Assembly (NCBI RefSeq): GCF_001278035.1
Contig: NZ_CP009452.1
Span: forward strand, 1,583,501 to 1,647,500
Direction of reading: 5' to 3'
From: Sphingopyxis sp. 113P3
GTDB taxonomy: Bacteria; Pseudomonadota; Alphaproteobacteria; Sphingomonadales; Sphingomonadaceae
Length of the DNA: 64,000 nucleotides
Shown: piece by piece, positions 36,915 to 47,378 of the stretch
Layout of the letters: each line of letters begins with the position of its first letter
Position numbering within the stretch: position 1 is the stretch's first letter
Notes under the pieces: model-generated
The model's input: only the letters and a program-made list of their open reading frames with translations
The model's database searches: none
Told to the model about the DNA's origin: nothing
Program-made: the position numbers and the translations under genes

Positions 36915-38138
36915 TCAGCGGATGCGCTGGCCGCCCTTCCACATTGCCGTCGCGCGGCCCTGCACCGGCATGCCGTCGAACGGCGTGTTGCCTGCCCAGG
37001 CTGCCATTTTCTTCGCGTTGACCTGCCACGGGGTGTCGGGATCGACGAGGATGAGGTCGGCCTCCTTGCCGACCGCGAGCTGGCCCGCATCGACCCCAAG
37101 AAGGCAGGCCGGGGTAGCAGCTAGCAGCTCAAAGAGGCGACCGGGCGCGATATGCCCGTCGCGCACGAGGCCAAGTCCGAGCGCGAGCAATGTTTCAGCG
37201 CCCGCCATGCCGGGCTGGGCTTCGGCAAAGGGAAGGCGCTTGTCTTCGGGACCACGCGGGTCATGGCCCGAGGATAGAATGTCGATCGTCCCGTCTGCGA
37301 TCGCGATGAGGCAGGCGCGGCGATCCTCCTCTGACCGGAGCGGGGGCGAAAGGCGCGCGAAGGTGCGAAAATCCCCGATCGCCGTATCCGAAAGCAAAAG
37401 ATGCGCAGGCGTGATGCCGCAAAGAACCGGGAGTCCTTTCGCTTTTGCCGCGCGGATGAGGTCGAGCCCGCGCGCGGTTGTGACCTGGCGGAAATGAACG
37501 GGCGCGCCGGTTTCCTCGACGAGCGCGAGATCGCGCGCGATCGCCATCGCCTCGGCAATTGCGGGGGCAGAAGCAAGGCCAAGCCGCGTTGCCATCTCGC
37601 CGTCGGTCGCGACCGCGCCCGCCGTCAGCCCCTCGTCCTCGGCATGGATGATGGTCACAAGGCCCAGCGAGGCTGCGTAAGACAGCACGCGGCGCATCAC
37701 GCCGCTGTCGGCTATGCGCGCACGCCCCGTGGCAATGGCGCGCGCGCCCGCCTCTTTCATCAGCCCGATCTCAGCGAGCTCCTTGCCCGCGAGCCCCTTC
37801 GTCGCGGCGGCGAGCGGATGCACCCAAAGGTCGGGCTTGCCGCCCTTTGCGGCGCGCTCGACGAGACCGGCCCCGTCGAGCGGGCCGCTGTCGGGCATCA
37901 GCGCAGCGCGTGTGATCCCGCCGAAATGAAAGGCTGGCTTGTCGGTTGCAAAGACGCCAAGGTCGATGATGCCGGGCGCGAGCCACTGCCCCCCCGCGTC
38001 GACTGTCTCGCTGCCGTCCGGAACGTCGGCAGGATCGAGCGCGGCGATGCGGCCGCCGATGACGAGCAGGCTTCCCGGGCGCGGCGCGCCGCCTTCCACG
38101 AGCAGCGCCCCGGTGATGTGGAGCGGCCTCAGTTCCAT
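36915..38138 (-). CDS. Dihydroorotase-like protein lacking the HxH metal site
   Basis: A 407-residue amidohydrolase-fold protein of the PyrC type. Active dihydroorotases have DxHxHxR after PGxID; here the sequence is [16 protein letters not shown], so both histidines are missing. The usual late aspartate motif is also altered ([12 protein letters not shown]). It overlaps the pyrB end by 10 bases. In many bacteria such an inactive homologue pairs with aspartate carbamoyltransferase as a structural subunit, and that is the likely role here. A separate active pyrC should exist in the genome. Confidence 0.88.
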   Translation of the reverse strand: MELRPLHITGALLVEGGAPRPGSLLVIGGRIAALDPADVPDGSETVDAGGQWLAPGIIDLGVFATDKPAFHFGGITRAALMPDSGPLDGAGLVERAAKGGKPDLWVHPLAAATKGLAGKELAEIGLMKEAGARAIATGRARIADSGVMRRVLSYAASLGLVTIIHAEDEGLTAGAVATDGEMATRLGLASAPAIAEAMAIARDLALVEETGAPVHFRQVTTARGLDLIRAAKAKGLPVLCGITPAHLLLSDTAIGDFRTFARLSPPLRSEEDRRACLIAIADGTIDILSSGHDPRGPEDKRLPFAEAQPGMAGAETLLALGLGLVRDGHIAPGRLFELLAATPACLLGVDAGQLAVGKEADLILVDPDTPWQVNAKKMAAWAGNTPFDGMPVQGRATAMWKGGQRIR

Positions 38139-39124
38139 CCCGGCACTCCTCGCTTGCGGCGCGTCAGAATGTCGAGACACGCCATGCGCACCGCCACGCC
38201 CATCTCGACCTGCTCGGTGATCGCCGAGCGCGCGGGATCGTCAGCGATACTGCTGTCGATCTCCACTCCGCGGTTCATCGGGCCAGGGTGCATCACGATT
38301 GCATCGGGTTTCGCCCTTTCGAGCCTTTGGGGCGTCAGGCCGTAGAGCGCATGATATTCGCGCGCCGAGGGAAGATAGGCCCCGTCCATTCGCTCGTTCT
38401 GCAGGCGCAGCATCATCACGACATCGGCGCCTTTGAGCCCCTCATCCATGTCGGTGAAAGTCGCGACGTGCATCCGGTCCATCGCAGGGGGGATGAGGGT
38501 CGAGGGCGCGACGACGCGTACCTCGTTGCCAAGCAGGGTCAGGGCGAGGATGTTCGAGCGTGCGACGCGGCTGTGGAGAACGTCGCCGCAGATCGCGATC
38601 GTCAGTCCCTCGACCTTGCCCTTGCGGCGGCGAATGGTGAGCGCGTCAAGCAGCGCCTGCGTCGGATGCTCGTGGCGGCCATCGCCCGCATTGAGCACCG
38701 GACAGTCGACCTTGTCGGCGATCAGTTGCACCGCGCCCGAGGCCGAATGGCGAATGACGATCGCATCGGCGCGCATCGCGTTCAGCGTCATCGCGGTGTC
38801 GATCAATGTTTCGCCCTTCTTAACGCTCGATTGCGCGGCGTGCATGTTGACGACGTCGGCGCCGAGCCGCTTGCCCGCGATCTCGAACGAAAGAAGTGTG
38901 CGCGTCGAATTTTCGAAAAAGGCGTTGATGATCGTCAGCCCGGCGAGCGCGTCGTCATGCTTGGCAGCGCCCGAACGGTTGAGATCGACCCACTGTTCGG
39001 CAGCATCGAGAATGTAGGAAATTTCCCACGGGGTGAGCTGCGCGATGCCGGTCAGATGGCGATGGCGAAAGGCATCGCCGCCGGGCGGATAGTCGCTGGC
39101 GGGTCGGATGGTTGCGTTTGTCAT
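38129..39124 (-). CDS. pyrB: Aspartate carbamoyltransferase catalytic subunit
   Basis: A 331-residue enzyme for the first committed pyrimidine step. The carbamoyl phosphate site is [20 protein letters not shown] (about 60-79), followed by [14 protein letters not shown] and [13 protein letters not shown]. There is no pyrI-type regulatory gene; instead an HxH-less dihydroorotase homologue overlaps its end. The start is ATG 39124 (MTNATIRPA). Confidence 0.95.
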   Translation of the reverse strand: MTNATIRPASDYPPGGDAFRHRHLTGIAQLTPWEISYILDAAEQWVDLNRSGAAKHDDALAGLTIINAFFENSTRTLLSFEIAGKRLGADVVNMHAAQSSVKKGETLIDTAMTLNAMRADAIVIRHSASGAVQLIADKVDCPVLNAGDGRHEHPTQALLDALTIRRRKGKVEGLTIAICGDVLHSRVARSNILALTLLGNEVRVVAPSTLIPPAMDRMHVATFTDMDEGLKGADVVMMLRLQNERMDGAYLPSAREYHALYGLTPQRLERAKPDAIVMHPGPMNRGVEIDSSIADDPARSAITEQVEMGVAVRMACLDILTRRKRGVPGWN

Positions 39125-39137
39125 TAAAGCCGAGCCT

Positions 39138-39458
39138 CTAGGCGTCGGCGGCAATTTTCGCAAGCGCCGAGACGATGAACGGCCCCGGCAGTCCGAGCGC
39201 CCAGGGAAGGAGCAGGATGATGTTGACCCCGAGCGAGATCAGCATGCAGTTCGCAAAGGGCTGCTTGCGCGTCTTGCGGCGCATCAGGCGCGCGGCGAGT
39301 ATGGAGCCCAAGGCGCCGCCAAGAAAGGCCCAGAGGAGCAGGGTGGACTCGCGCGTCCGGCGCATGCCGGCCTTGGCATATGCCTTGTCGAGGACCATCA
39401 GGAGAAATGCGATCAGATTTGCCGCAGCGAGCCACATGAAAATATAATCGGTCATCAA
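39138..39458 (-). CDS. DUF1294 small membrane protein
   Basis: A 106-residue protein with about three membrane segments. Signature parts are [20 protein letters not shown] (about 22-41), [19 protein letters not shown] and the C-terminal hydrophobic helix. Function of the family is unknown. It lies 13 bases upstream of pyrB on the same strand. Confidence 0.85.
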   Translation of the reverse strand: MMTDYIFMWLAAANLIAFLLMVLDKAYAKAGMRRTRESTLLLWAFLGGALGSILAARLMRRKTRKQPFANCMLISLGVNIILLLPWALGLPGPFIVSALAKIAADA

Positions 39459-39518
39459 AGAGTGACTTGGCGGAAATGTGTGAAGCGCAGCATCGAAAGT
39501 TGCTCCCCCCGATGGGGC

Positions 39519-39977
39519 TTAGCGCACCATCGCGTCGATCGCTCCTTGGAGAATGAACGCCGCTGCGGCGCTGTCGATACGCTCGGCGCGCTTTGCGCGG
39601 CTGACGTCGGCGGCGATCATCGCGCGCTCGACCGCGGCGGTCGACCAGCGCTCGTCCCAGAGCAGCACCGGCAGCGCGAGGGGAGCAAGGTTGCGCGCGA
39701 AGGCGCGCACCGACTGGGTGCGCGGACTGTCGCTGCCGTCCATGTTGAGCGGCAGCCCCACGACGAACCCGACAACCGATTGCGCCGCAACCAGCGCTTT
39801 CAGCGCATCGAGATCGGCTGCGAATTTCTTGCGGATGATCGTCTTGTCGGGCGTCGCAAAGCTCCACCCTGCATCGCAGAGCGCGGTCCCGATCGTCCTG
39901 GTGCCGACGTCGAGCCCAGCAAGGCGGCCGCCGCCCGGCAGCGCGCGGGCAAAATCGGAAGGGGCGGTCGTGATCAT
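39519..39977 (-). CDS. ruvX: Putative pre-16S rRNA nuclease / Holliday junction resolvase RuvX (YqgF)
   Basis: A 152-residue RNase H-fold nuclease. It has [20 protein letters not shown] near the N-terminus (catalytic Asp), [14 protein letters not shown] in the middle, and [17 protein letters not shown] plus [11 protein letters not shown] at the end. AAGGAG precedes the ATG. It matures 16S rRNA in E. coli. It is upstream of DUF1294-pyrB on the same strand. Confidence 0.94.
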   Translation of the reverse strand: MITTAPSDFARALPGGGRLAGLDVGTRTIGTALCDAGWSFATPDKTIIRKKFAADLDALKALVAAQSVVGFVVGLPLNMDGSDSPRTQSVRAFARNLAPLALPVLLWDERWSTAAVERAMIAADVSRAKRAERIDSAAAAFILQGAIDAMVR

Positions 39978-39996
39978 CCCTGCGCTCCTTAGCCTT

Positions 39997-40013
39997 GGGT
40001 GCCGAGCGAAGTC
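39997..40013. repeat. Fragment of a sphingomonad intergenic repeat
   Basis: CCGAGCGAAGTCGAGACG resembles one arm of a short dispersed palindrome that I recall from Sphingopyxis-type genomes. Only one arm is clear here. Confidence 0.3.
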
Positions 40014-40089
40014 GAGACGGGCCCGCATGCTCAAGGCCCTAGTTTGCCGACACCTGCCCGGACCTGGCCCAACGCGCGCCCGGCCTGCG

Positions 40090-41409
40090 TTACGATCCGC
40101 CTTTTGCCCCTGGCGTGGCAACCGGCACGGCATCTTCTCCTGCGGGCTTCGCGAGAGGCGCCGCGGGTGGCGGGACGGGCGAGGGCTTGCCCTCGAAGCT
40201 CGCGAGCCGGCGCAGCACGTCGGCGCGGACGTTCGCCCAGAAGAGGGTGATGTCGAAGACGTGATAATTGTTGCCGGGAAGCACATAGCTTGGCGCATAG
40301 TCCTTCGCGATTTCGGCGTCGCCAATCATCAGGAAGCCGCGCGTGTCATCGCAGCGGGCGCCAATGACGCCGGGGACGAGCTGGCCCTTCTTGAACCCAT
40401 CCTCGGGTTTCAGCGTGCCGATATTCGCCGCCGGGGCTGCTTCGGTATCGGGAATGCCAGTGATCGGGTTCGTGCACAGCATCCGCGTGTCGCGTCGCGG
40501 GCGGCCGTCATAGCCGATTGTGCCGTCATAGGCGTCGGTGACCATCGAAGTGTCGGCGGGTTCCGCGAAGGTCGCCCAGCCGAGAATGCAGTTCGCCTGT
40601 TCGGCCGTCTCGCAGGCGGGAAGGCCAAGCGCGGCGAGGTCTGTGTCGCGGCTGATCGGCCAACCGACAATATAGGCCGCGGCGACTCGCTTGGCGAGCG
40701 GGGTGCCCGCGATGCGGTTCTTGATCAGCGTTTCGATATGGAGCGCGCCCTGGCTGTGGCCCGCGAGGATGATCGGCCGGTTTTTGGGCTGCGCGGCAAG
40801 GAAGGCGTCGAAGGCCTGCTCGACGTCGCGATAGGCGGCATCAATCGCCTTGCCCGCCGTGACGCGGTCGGTCGCGAGAAATGCTCCGAGTGTCGCCTGG
40901 CGATAGCGCGGCGCCCACACTTCGCCGCCGTCGGCGAAGGCGCTCGCCATGCCGCGCATGAAAAGGTCGGCGCGGTAATTGGCATCGCGGTCGTCGAGCG
41001 GCGCGTTCCAGCTTGACTTGCTGTAGTAGCTCGTCGGGTGGACGAAGAAGACCGCAGCGCTGCCCTTTTGCGCCGCAGTCGCCGCTCCCGGCTCAGCGGC
41101 TCGGGCGGGCGGGATCAACTGATCGCGCGACTGTGCCTCGGCGCTATCGGGCGGCGGCGTTGCATCACCGGCGAGTTCCGGGCGCCAGGACGAGGGGTCG
41201 TTTTCAAGCCCGGGGCGCGCGAGCCACATCGCCGGGTCCTCATAGGCGTTGGGCGCAATCGCTGCCTGCGGTTCGAACTCGGTCGAGGGGACGAACGCGA
41301 CGCGGCCGAACCACCCGGGGGCGAGCTGATAGGCGATGCCGACACCAAGGACGAGGAGAATGATCGCAGCGATGAGATAAAGAAATTTGCGGGCCAAGCG
41401 GGGCTCCAT
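40090..41409 (-). CDS. DUF3089 alpha/beta-hydrolase, membrane anchored
   Basis: A 439-residue protein with an N-terminal membrane helix (about 8-28) and a DUF3089 alpha/beta-hydrolase domain. The nucleophile elbow is [19 protein letters not shown] (Ser near residue 222), following [18 protein letters not shown]. The Asp and His of the triad are plausibly in the region CDDTRGFL and NNYHVFD. Pro/Ala-rich tail. Substrate unknown, probably an ester in the periplasm. Confidence 0.88.
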   Translation of the reverse strand: MEPRLARKFLYLIAAIILLVLGVGIAYQLAPGWFGRVAFVPSTEFEPQAAIAPNAYEDPAMWLARPGLENDPSSWRPELAGDATPPPDSAEAQSRDQLIPPARAAEPGAATAAQKGSAAVFFVHPTSYYSKSSWNAPLDDRDANYRADLFMRGMASAFADGGEVWAPRYRQATLGAFLATDRVTAGKAIDAAYRDVEQAFDAFLAAQPKNRPIILAGHSQGALHIETLIKNRIAGTPLAKRVAAAYIVGWPISRDTDLAALGLPACETAEQANCILGWATFAEPADTSMVTDAYDGTIGYDGRPRRDTRMLCTNPITGIPDTEAAPAANIGTLKPEDGFKKGQLVPGVIGARCDDTRGFLMIGDAEIAKDYAPSYVLPGNNYHVFDITLFWANVRADVLRRLASFEGKPSPVPPPAAPLAKPAGEDAVPVATPGAKGGS

Positions 41410-41475
41410 GGGAGAGAAGGTGCGCTCGCGCTATCTGGCTTGCGCATGCGCCCGAAACAAGCCCAGATGTGGGGG

Positions 41476-43251
41476 ATGAACGAAGCCTCCGCAACCCCGC
41501 CCGCCCCCGAGTCGCCCCGGTCTGTCTCGGCTCGTCTCGACGATAACGACGCGCCTTGGCCGCTGCGGCCCTGGATCATGGCGGCGATCTGTGCGGTCGC
41601 AGGTCTGATTTTCCACCTGCTGATCGACCGGACTTACGATGCGCCGCGCGCGCCCGGGCGCGACGCGCTGGCGGCATTTGTCGCGATCGCGGCGGTGGTT
41701 TTCGTGCTCGGGGCCGAGCTTCGTCGCTGGCGCTGGGCCGCTCTGTTCGCGCTGGGGTGGGGCGGGATGATGGGTCTGATCACCTGGTATTCGGCCGGGT
41801 ACAACCTCAACGGATCGCCGGTAGAATGGCCCTTCTGGTCCGGAATTCTGGCCGTTCTCGTCGCCACCCCGCTGTTCCAGACACAGCGCGACGTCGCGCC
41901 GGGCGCGCGCTTCTGGAGGCTTTGGCAATTGCCCTATGCGCGGATGCACAGCCATGCTTGGACCGACGCGGTGATCGGCGCGGCGAGCCTCGCCTTCGTC
42001 GGAGTCACCTTCCTGCTCGTTCTGCTGATCGGCGAGATGTTTCACTTGATCGGGATCGACCTCATCCGCGACCTCCTGCGCGGCGAATGGTTTGGCTGGA
42101 TGCTTGCAGGGGCCGCCTTCGGCGGAGCTGTCGGGCTCCTGCGCGAACGCGACAAGCTGGTTTCGACGCTTCAGCGACTGGTGATGATCGTCCTCGCTGT
42201 GCTTGCGCCAGTGCTGGCCGCAGCGCTCATCCTGTTCCTTCTCTCACTTCTCGGTACGGGCCTCCAGAAATTGTGGGACGCGGGCTTCTCGACGGCGGGG
42301 CTGATGCTCGGCATCTCGGCCTTCGCAGTGCTTCTTGCCAACGCCGTCATAGGCAATGGCGACGAGGATCGATCGGGCAACCGGGTGCTGCATGGCGCAG
42401 CGGCAGTGCTCGCGGTGGCCGTATTGCCGCTCGCGATCATCGCCGCGATCTCGATGCAGGTTCGAATTGCGCAATATGGCTGGACGCCCGAGCGTATCTG
42501 GGGGGTGATCGCCGTCGGGATCGCGCTCGCCTATGGTATCGCGGGACTGGTCGCAATCGCGCGGGGGCGCCGGGATTTCGACGATGTGCTCCGGCCGTTG
42601 CAGCAGAAGCTCGCGATCGGGCTCATGCTGCTCGCGGTCGCGCTGGCGCTGCCGATCCTCGATTTCGGGGCGATTTCCACCCGGGACCAGCTTGCCCGGC
42701 TCGAAAGCGGGGCGGTAAAGGCCGAAGAGTTGGACTGGGCGGCGCTCGCCTTCGATTTCGGGCCGAGCGGGCGGCGTGCACTTCAGAAGTTGGCCGTCTC
42801 GCCGCAAGCCGAGCGAGCCAACCTTGCCAAATGGGCCTTGGCCGCAAAGAACCGCTGGGACCTCAGAGGCCCCGGCGAGGTTGACGCTGAGGATGCCGCC
42901 TTCGCAGTGCGGCCGATCGAAGAGCGGGTCCGGGTGCTTCCCGCGGGCGCCGTGCTTCCCCCTGAATTCTACACCGCGATTGGGAAGGAGAGCGCATGCC
43001 GGACCTCGGCTTGCGCCGTCTATGTTCTTGGCGAAAGCGGTGTCGTGCTGATCGCGCGCGGATCCGATCCTCGCTTCTTCGTCGCCGGCCCCAAGCCGGG
43101 TGAATGGAGGGAGACCTATGACATGACGCACGGTGCCGAGCAGCCTCAGAAGACCGACCCCGATCTCGAAACCGCAACAATCGAGCTTCGCCCTGTGGCC
43201 CGGCGGCAGCTCTTTGTCGACGGCAAGCCCGTCGGTGATCCCTTCGAGTGA
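41476..43251 (+). CDS. DUF4153 polytopic membrane protein
   Basis: A 591-residue protein with an acidic/Pro-rich N-terminus, about ten to eleven membrane segments (about 35-400), and a soluble C-terminal domain (about 410-591) with a Cys pair (ESACRTSACAVYVLGE). Matches the DUF4153 pattern; no known function. Start is uncertain among ATGs at 41446, 41467 and 41476, none with a good ribosome-binding site. Confidence 0.82.
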   Translation: MNEASATPPAPESPRSVSARLDDNDAPWPLRPWIMAAICAVAGLIFHLLIDRTYDAPRAPGRDALAAFVAIAAVVFVLGAELRRWRWAALFALGWGGMMGLITWYSAGYNLNGSPVEWPFWSGILAVLVATPLFQTQRDVAPGARFWRLWQLPYARMHSHAWTDAVIGAASLAFVGVTFLLVLLIGEMFHLIGIDLIRDLLRGEWFGWMLAGAAFGGAVGLLRERDKLVSTLQRLVMIVLAVLAPVLAAALILFLLSLLGTGLQKLWDAGFSTAGLMLGISAFAVLLANAVIGNGDEDRSGNRVLHGAAAVLAVAVLPLAIIAAISMQVRIAQYGWTPERIWGVIAVGIALAYGIAGLVAIARGRRDFDDVLRPLQQKLAIGLMLLAVALALPILDFGAISTRDQLARLESGAVKAEELDWAALAFDFGPSGRRALQKLAVSPQAERANLAKWALAAKNRWDLRGPGEVDAEDAAFAVRPIEERVRVLPAGAVLPPEFYTAIGKESACRTSACAVYVLGESGVVLIARGSDPRFFVAGPKPGEWRETYDMTHGAEQPQKTDPDLETATIELRPVARRQLFVDGKPVGDPFE

Positions 43252-43329
43252 CGCGCTTTTCTGGTCCGACCTTGAAGCGTCGCAAGCGCAGTGCTAGCGG
43301 CGCAGCTTCTCCCGCAAAGGCAGGAATCA

Positions 43330-43632
43330 ATGGCAATCGATCAGGATACGGTAAGGAAGATCGCGTCGCTGGCGCGCATCGCGATCAGCGATGCGGAAGC
43401 CGCCGCGATGGAAGGCGAACTCAGCGGCATCTTGGGCTGGGTCGAGCAACTCGGCGAGGTCGATGTAACGGGGGTCGAACCGATGACCGCGGTGATCCCG
43501 AACAAGCTCCGGCTGCGCGACGATGTCGTCGATGCAGACCCGCTGACCGGCGGCAACCGCCGCGATGATATACTCGCCAATGCGCCGGCGCCGCAGCACG
43601 GCTTCTTCGGCGTTCCCAAGGTAATCGAATAA
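43330..43632 (+). CDS. gatC: Aspartyl/glutamyl-tRNA amidotransferase subunit C
   Basis: A 100-residue subunit that wraps around GatA and GatB. Features are [20 protein letters not shown] and [23 protein letters not shown] precedes the ATG. The stop overlaps the gatA start by one base, the usual operon form. Confidence 0.95.
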   Translation: MAIDQDTVRKIASLARIAISDAEAAAMEGELSGILGWVEQLGEVDVTGVEPMTAVIPNKLRLRDDVVDADPLTGGNRRDDILANAPAPQHGFFGVPKVIE

Positions 43633-45113
43633 TGAGTGATCTTACGAACCTGACCGTCGCGCAGATCCGCGACGGACACCGCGCGGGCGAATTCAGCGCC
43701 GTCGAGGTCGCCGAGGCCTTCAACGCCAATGTCGCGGATGCGAAGGCCTTGAACGCCTTCATCGTCGAAACACCCGACCATGCGATCGCCGCGGCAAAAA
43801 AGGCCGACGCGGACCGCGCCGCGGGAACGCTGAAGCCGCTCTCGGGGGTGCCGATCGGAATGAAGGATCTGTTCGCGACGAATGGCGTCCAGACCACCGC
43901 GGCGAGCCACATGCTCGAGGGCTTCGTCCCGCGCTACGAGTCCACCGTGTCGCAGAAATTGTGGGATGCGGGCTGCGGTATGCTGGGCAAGCTCAACCTC
44001 GATCAGTTCGCGATGGGCTCGTCGAACGAGACGAGCTATTTCGGCAATGTCATCAGCCCGTGGCGGCGCAAGGACGGCGGTAACGCCGCGCTCGCCCCAG
44101 GGGGATCGTCGGGCGGCAGCTCGGCCGCGATCGCGGCGCGGCTCTGCCCCGCCGCCACCGGCACCGACACCGGCGGCTCGATCCGCCAGCCTGCGGCCTT
44201 CACCGGAATTTCGGGGATCAAGCCGACCTATGGCCGCTGCTCACGCTGGGGCATCGTGGCTTTTGCAAGCTCGCTCGACCAGGCAGGGCCGATGGCGCGC
44301 GATGTTCGAGACTGCGCCATCCTGCTCGAGAATATGGCGGGTTTCGACCCCAAGGACGCGACCAGCCTCGACCAGCCGGTGCCCAATTGGGAAGCAGCTT
44401 TGTCGAGTGATCTCAAGGGCAAGAAGGTCGGAATTCCGAAGGAATATCGCCTCGACGGCATCGATGCTGATATTGCCGCGATGTGGGACGCAGGGATTGC
44501 CATGCTGAAGGATGCGGGCGCCGAGGTTGTCGATATCAGCCTGCCGCATACCAAATATGCGCTCCCGGCCTATTATATCATCGCGCCGGCTGAAGCCTCG
44601 TCGAACCTCGCGCGCTATGACGGGGTGCGTTATGGCCTGCGCGAATTGCCGCAGGGCGCGGGCCTTCAGGACATGTATGCCGCGACGCGCGCCGAAGGCT
44701 TCGGGCCGGAGGTCAAGCGCCGTATCATGATCGGGACCTATGTGCTCTCGGCGGGCTTTTATGACGCCTATTATACGCAGGCACAGAAGGTGCGCACGCT
44801 GATCGCGCGCGATTTCGACAATGCGTTTGGAAGCTGCGACGTGATTCTTGCTCCCACCGCGCCGTCCGCGGCGTTCGGGCTGGGCGAGAAAACCGCCGAT
44901 CCGTTATCGATGTACCTCAACGACGTGTTCGCCGTGCCGGCAAGCCTTGCGGGGCTGCCCGCGATGTCGGTTCCCGCAGCGCTCAATCGCGAAGGTTTGC
45001 CGCTTGGTCTGCAAATCATAGGCAAGGCGTTCGACGAGCAGGGCGTGCTCAACGCCGGCCTGGCGATCGAGGAGCGCGCGGGCTTCACGGCGCGGGCTGA
45101 GAAGTGGTGGTGA
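43632..45113 (+). CDS. gatA: Aspartyl/glutamyl-tRNA amidotransferase subunit A
   Basis: A 493-residue amidase that supplies ammonia from glutamine for converting misacylated Glu-tRNA-Gln (and Asp-tRNA-Asn). The Ser-cisSer-Lys triad is visible: Lys in [12 protein letters not shown], and the serines in [15 protein letters not shown] and [13 protein letters not shown]. Standard length. Downstream gatB is separated by 99 bases containing a REP-like dyad. Confidence 0.96.
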   Translation: MSDLTNLTVAQIRDGHRAGEFSAVEVAEAFNANVADAKALNAFIVETPDHAIAAAKKADADRAAGTLKPLSGVPIGMKDLFATNGVQTTAASHMLEGFVPRYESTVSQKLWDAGCGMLGKLNLDQFAMGSSNETSYFGNVISPWRRKDGGNAALAPGGSSGGSSAAIAARLCPAATGTDTGGSIRQPAAFTGISGIKPTYGRCSRWGIVAFASSLDQAGPMARDVRDCAILLENMAGFDPKDATSLDQPVPNWEAALSSDLKGKKVGIPKEYRLDGIDADIAAMWDAGIAMLKDAGAEVVDISLPHTKYALPAYYIIAPAEASSNLARYDGVRYGLRELPQGAGLQDMYAATRAEGFGPEVKRRIMIGTYVLSAGFYDAYYTQAQKVRTLIARDFDNAFGSCDVILAPTAPSAAFGLGEKTADPLSMYLNDVFAVPASLAGLPAMSVPAALNREGLPLGLQIIGKAFDEQGVLNAGLAIEERAGFTARAEKWW

Positions 45114-45122
45114 TTTAGCGGC

Positions 45123-45197
45123 GTGCTCCCGCGAAAGCGGGCGCCCCGAGCGGCCGCGCGCCGCCCCGCACTGGGTCTCCCGCCTTTGCGGGGACAC
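45123..45197. repeat. REP-like imperfect inverted repeat between gatA and gatB
   Basis: Left arm GTGCTCCCGCGAAAGCGGG and right arm CCCGCCTTTGCGGGGACAC are near reverse complements over about 24 bases, and each arm also folds on itself (CCCGC-GAAA-GCGGG). A GC-rich centre separates them. It lies inside an operon and so probably acts on mRNA stability rather than termination. Confidence 0.65.
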
Positions 45198-45212
45198 ATG
45201 AAGGAACGAAAG

Positions 45213-46679
45213 ATGTCTGAATACCGCATCAAGGGCGAAACCGGCGAGTGGGAGGTCGTGATTGGCCTCGAGGTCCATGCGCAGGTAACCTCCAACGCCA
45301 AGCTGTTCTCGGGCGCCGCGACAGCGTTCGGGGCGGAGCCGAACACGCAGGTGTCGCTCGTCGACGCCGCGATGCCGGGGATGCTGCCGGTGCCGAACCG
45401 CGAGTGCATCCGCCAGGCGGTGCGCACCGGGATGGCGATCGAAGCTGTGATCAACAAATGGTCGCGTTTCGACCGCAAGAATTATTTCTATGCCGATCTC
45501 CCGCAGGGCTATCAGATTTCACAGCTTTATCACCCGCTTGTTGGCGAGGGTTCGCTGACCATCGAGGCGGATGAGAAAGCGGGCATCCCGCAGGCAAAGC
45601 GGATCGGGATCGAGCGTATCCATGTCGAACAGGATGCTGGCAAGCTGATGCACGATCAGCACCCCTCGATGAGCTATGTTGACCTCAACCGCTCGGGCGT
45701 CGCGCTGATGGAGATTGTCTCGCGGCCCGACATGCGTTCGCCTGCAGAAGCGGGAGCTTATGTCCGCAAGCTGCGCTCGATCCTGCGCTATGTGGGTTCG
45801 TGCGACGGCAATATGGAAGAAGGCTCGATGCGCGCCGACGTCAATGTCAGCGTGCGGCGCCCGGGTGATGAATTCGGTACGCGCACCGAGACGAAGAATG
45901 TCAATTCGGTGCGCTTCGTGATGGCGGTGATCGAGAGCGAGGCGAAGCGGCAGATCGAACTCATCGAGAGTGGCGGCACGGTGGTGCAGGAAACCCGGCT
46001 TTACGACCCCGACCGCAACGAGACCCGGTCGATGCGCTCGAAGGAAGACGCGCATGATTACCGCTATTTCCCTGATCCCGACCTGTTGCCGCTCGAACTC
46101 GACGATGCCTTCCTCGAGGAATGCCGCGCGAGTCTGCCCGAACTGCCTGACGCAAAGCGCGCGCGCTACATAGCTGCCGGGATTTCGGCCTATAACGCCG
46201 ATGTGCTGACGGCCGAGGTTGAGGCGGCGCGCTGGTTCGATGCGCTGCTCGAGGCAGGCGCGAAGCCGGTTGCGGCGGCGAACTGGGTGACGAGCGAATT
46301 GTTTGGCGCGTTGAATCGGCTCGGCACCGACATATCGAAATCCCCCGTGAGCCCGGCGCAGGCGGCCGAACTCCTCGGTCTCGTCGCCGACGGCACGATC
46401 TCGGGCACGATCGCCAAGCAGGTGTTCGAAAAGATGCTCGAGACGGGTGACGGCGCCGCGGATATCGTTGAGCGCGAAGGTCTCAAGCAGACGAGCGACA
46501 CGGGCGCGATCGAGGCCGAAATCGCCAAAGTCCTCGCCGCCAATGCCGACAAGGTCGAACAATATAAGGCCGGTAAGGAAGCGCTATTCGGTTTCTTCGT
46601 CGGCCAGACGATGAAGGCGATGCAAGGCAAGGCAAACCCGCAGGTGGTAAATGAGCTGCTGAAGAAAGCGCTTGCGTGA
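45213..46679 (+). CDS. gatB: Aspartyl/glutamyl-tRNA amidotransferase subunit B
   Basis: A 488-residue subunit that activates the aminoacyl-tRNA with ATP and amidates it. Marks are [20 protein letters not shown] at the N-terminus, [28 protein letters not shown] and [13 protein letters not shown], with a C-terminal YqeY-like tRNA-binding domain (about 340-488). ATG 45213 has AAGGA upstream. Confidence 0.96.
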   Translation: MSEYRIKGETGEWEVVIGLEVHAQVTSNAKLFSGAATAFGAEPNTQVSLVDAAMPGMLPVPNRECIRQAVRTGMAIEAVINKWSRFDRKNYFYADLPQGYQISQLYHPLVGEGSLTIEADEKAGIPQAKRIGIERIHVEQDAGKLMHDQHPSMSYVDLNRSGVALMEIVSRPDMRSPAEAGAYVRKLRSILRYVGSCDGNMEEGSMRADVNVSVRRPGDEFGTRTETKNVNSVRFVMAVIESEAKRQIELIESGGTVVQETRLYDPDRNETRSMRSKEDAHDYRYFPDPDLLPLELDDAFLEECRASLPELPDAKRARYIAAGISAYNADVLTAEVEAARWFDALLEAGAKPVAAANWVTSELFGALNRLGTDISKSPVSPAQAAELLGLVADGTISGTIAKQVFEKMLETGDGAADIVEREGLKQTSDTGAIEAEIAKVLAANADKVEQYKAGKEALFGFFVGQTMKAMQGKANPQVVNELLKKALA

Positions 46680-46866
46680 GGGGTGGTCGAGACGAGGCAG
46701 GACCGGGGGGCGGAGTCCAGGGCCCGTGCATGGCGTAAATTAGGTCAACCTCGTCGGAAGGCACGTCTTTCGAGCGAAGCTTCGAACCGGCGGGCCTCCG
46801 GCTCGCCGCACGCTTCTTCCGACGGGTGCGGACTGATCTTGATCAACCTTGTTTCGGCGGGCGAAT

Positions 46867-47064
46867 TCACACCTGCCCGGGCGGCACCTCGCTAGGGCCG
46901 CGGCCGGGAGCATCGAAATCGTCGCCTCCCGGATTGGCGGGGATCTCGGCAGGCTGGCCTGCGGGGTCTTCGAGGGGCGTCGGCTGCACCGGCCTTTCGG
47001 GCGGCGACTGAGGTTCGATTGTGTCGGGTTTGGGTTTGGGGAGCGGATCAGGCGTACTGGACAT
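46867..47064 (-). CDS. Small proline-rich hypothetical protein
   Basis: A 65-residue, proline-rich, probably disordered protein (DPLPKPKPDTIEPQSPPERP ... PGRGPSEVPPGQV). AAGGAGA lies at ideal distance before the ATG at 47064, which is the main evidence for translation. No domain. It is monocistronic and points toward gatB. Confidence 0.6.
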   Translation of the reverse strand: MSSTPDPLPKPKPDTIEPQSPPERPVQPTPLEDPAGQPAEIPANPGGDDFDAPGRGPSEVPPGQV

Positions 47065-47138
47065 GGCAAATCTCCTTGCCTGATCAACGTACCGGCGCGA
47101 TCGCCGTTCCGGCTTCCCCGAATATCGGGCGTTCGCCC

Positions 47139-47166
47139 TTGCCCTCGGCTCCCCGTCTGCTATAGC
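47139..47166 (+). promoter_or_regulatory. Candidate promoter of tRNA-Leu
   Basis: TTGCCC (47139-47144), 16 bases, TATAGC (47161-47166). Transcription would begin about 60 bases before the tRNA. Confidence 0.4.
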
Positions 47167-47234
47167 GCCGCCCGGCCCGCACGGGCGTGCGCGGCAGCGC
47201 ATGGCTTCGTGCACCCGGCTGACAGCTTTTCACG

Positions 47235-47318
47235 CGGGCGTGGCGGAATTGGTAGACGCGCTGGTTTTAGGTACCAGTATCGCAAGATGTGGGGGTTCGA
47301 GTCCCTTCGCCCGCACCA
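47235..47318 (+). tRNA. tRNA-Leu (TAG)
   Basis: The acceptor stem is GCGGGCG/CGCCCGC. The anticodon stem is CTGGT/ACCAG with loop TTTAGGT, so the anticodon TAG is at 47269-47271. A class II variable arm is present (TATCGCAAGATGT region), as expected for tRNA-Leu. The T arm has GGTTCGAGTCC and the CCA is encoded (47316-47318). Confidence 0.96.
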
Positions 47319-47378
47319 GTTCCGCTGACGCAAGGCCGGGAAACATACGAGTTTTTGAGCAAGGACAAGATCAAGGCA

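Noticed and set aside
46680..46866. Possible 70-residue frame after gatB
   Set aside because: No ribosome-binding site and Arg/Ser-rich composition; the stretch shows only short GC palindromes.
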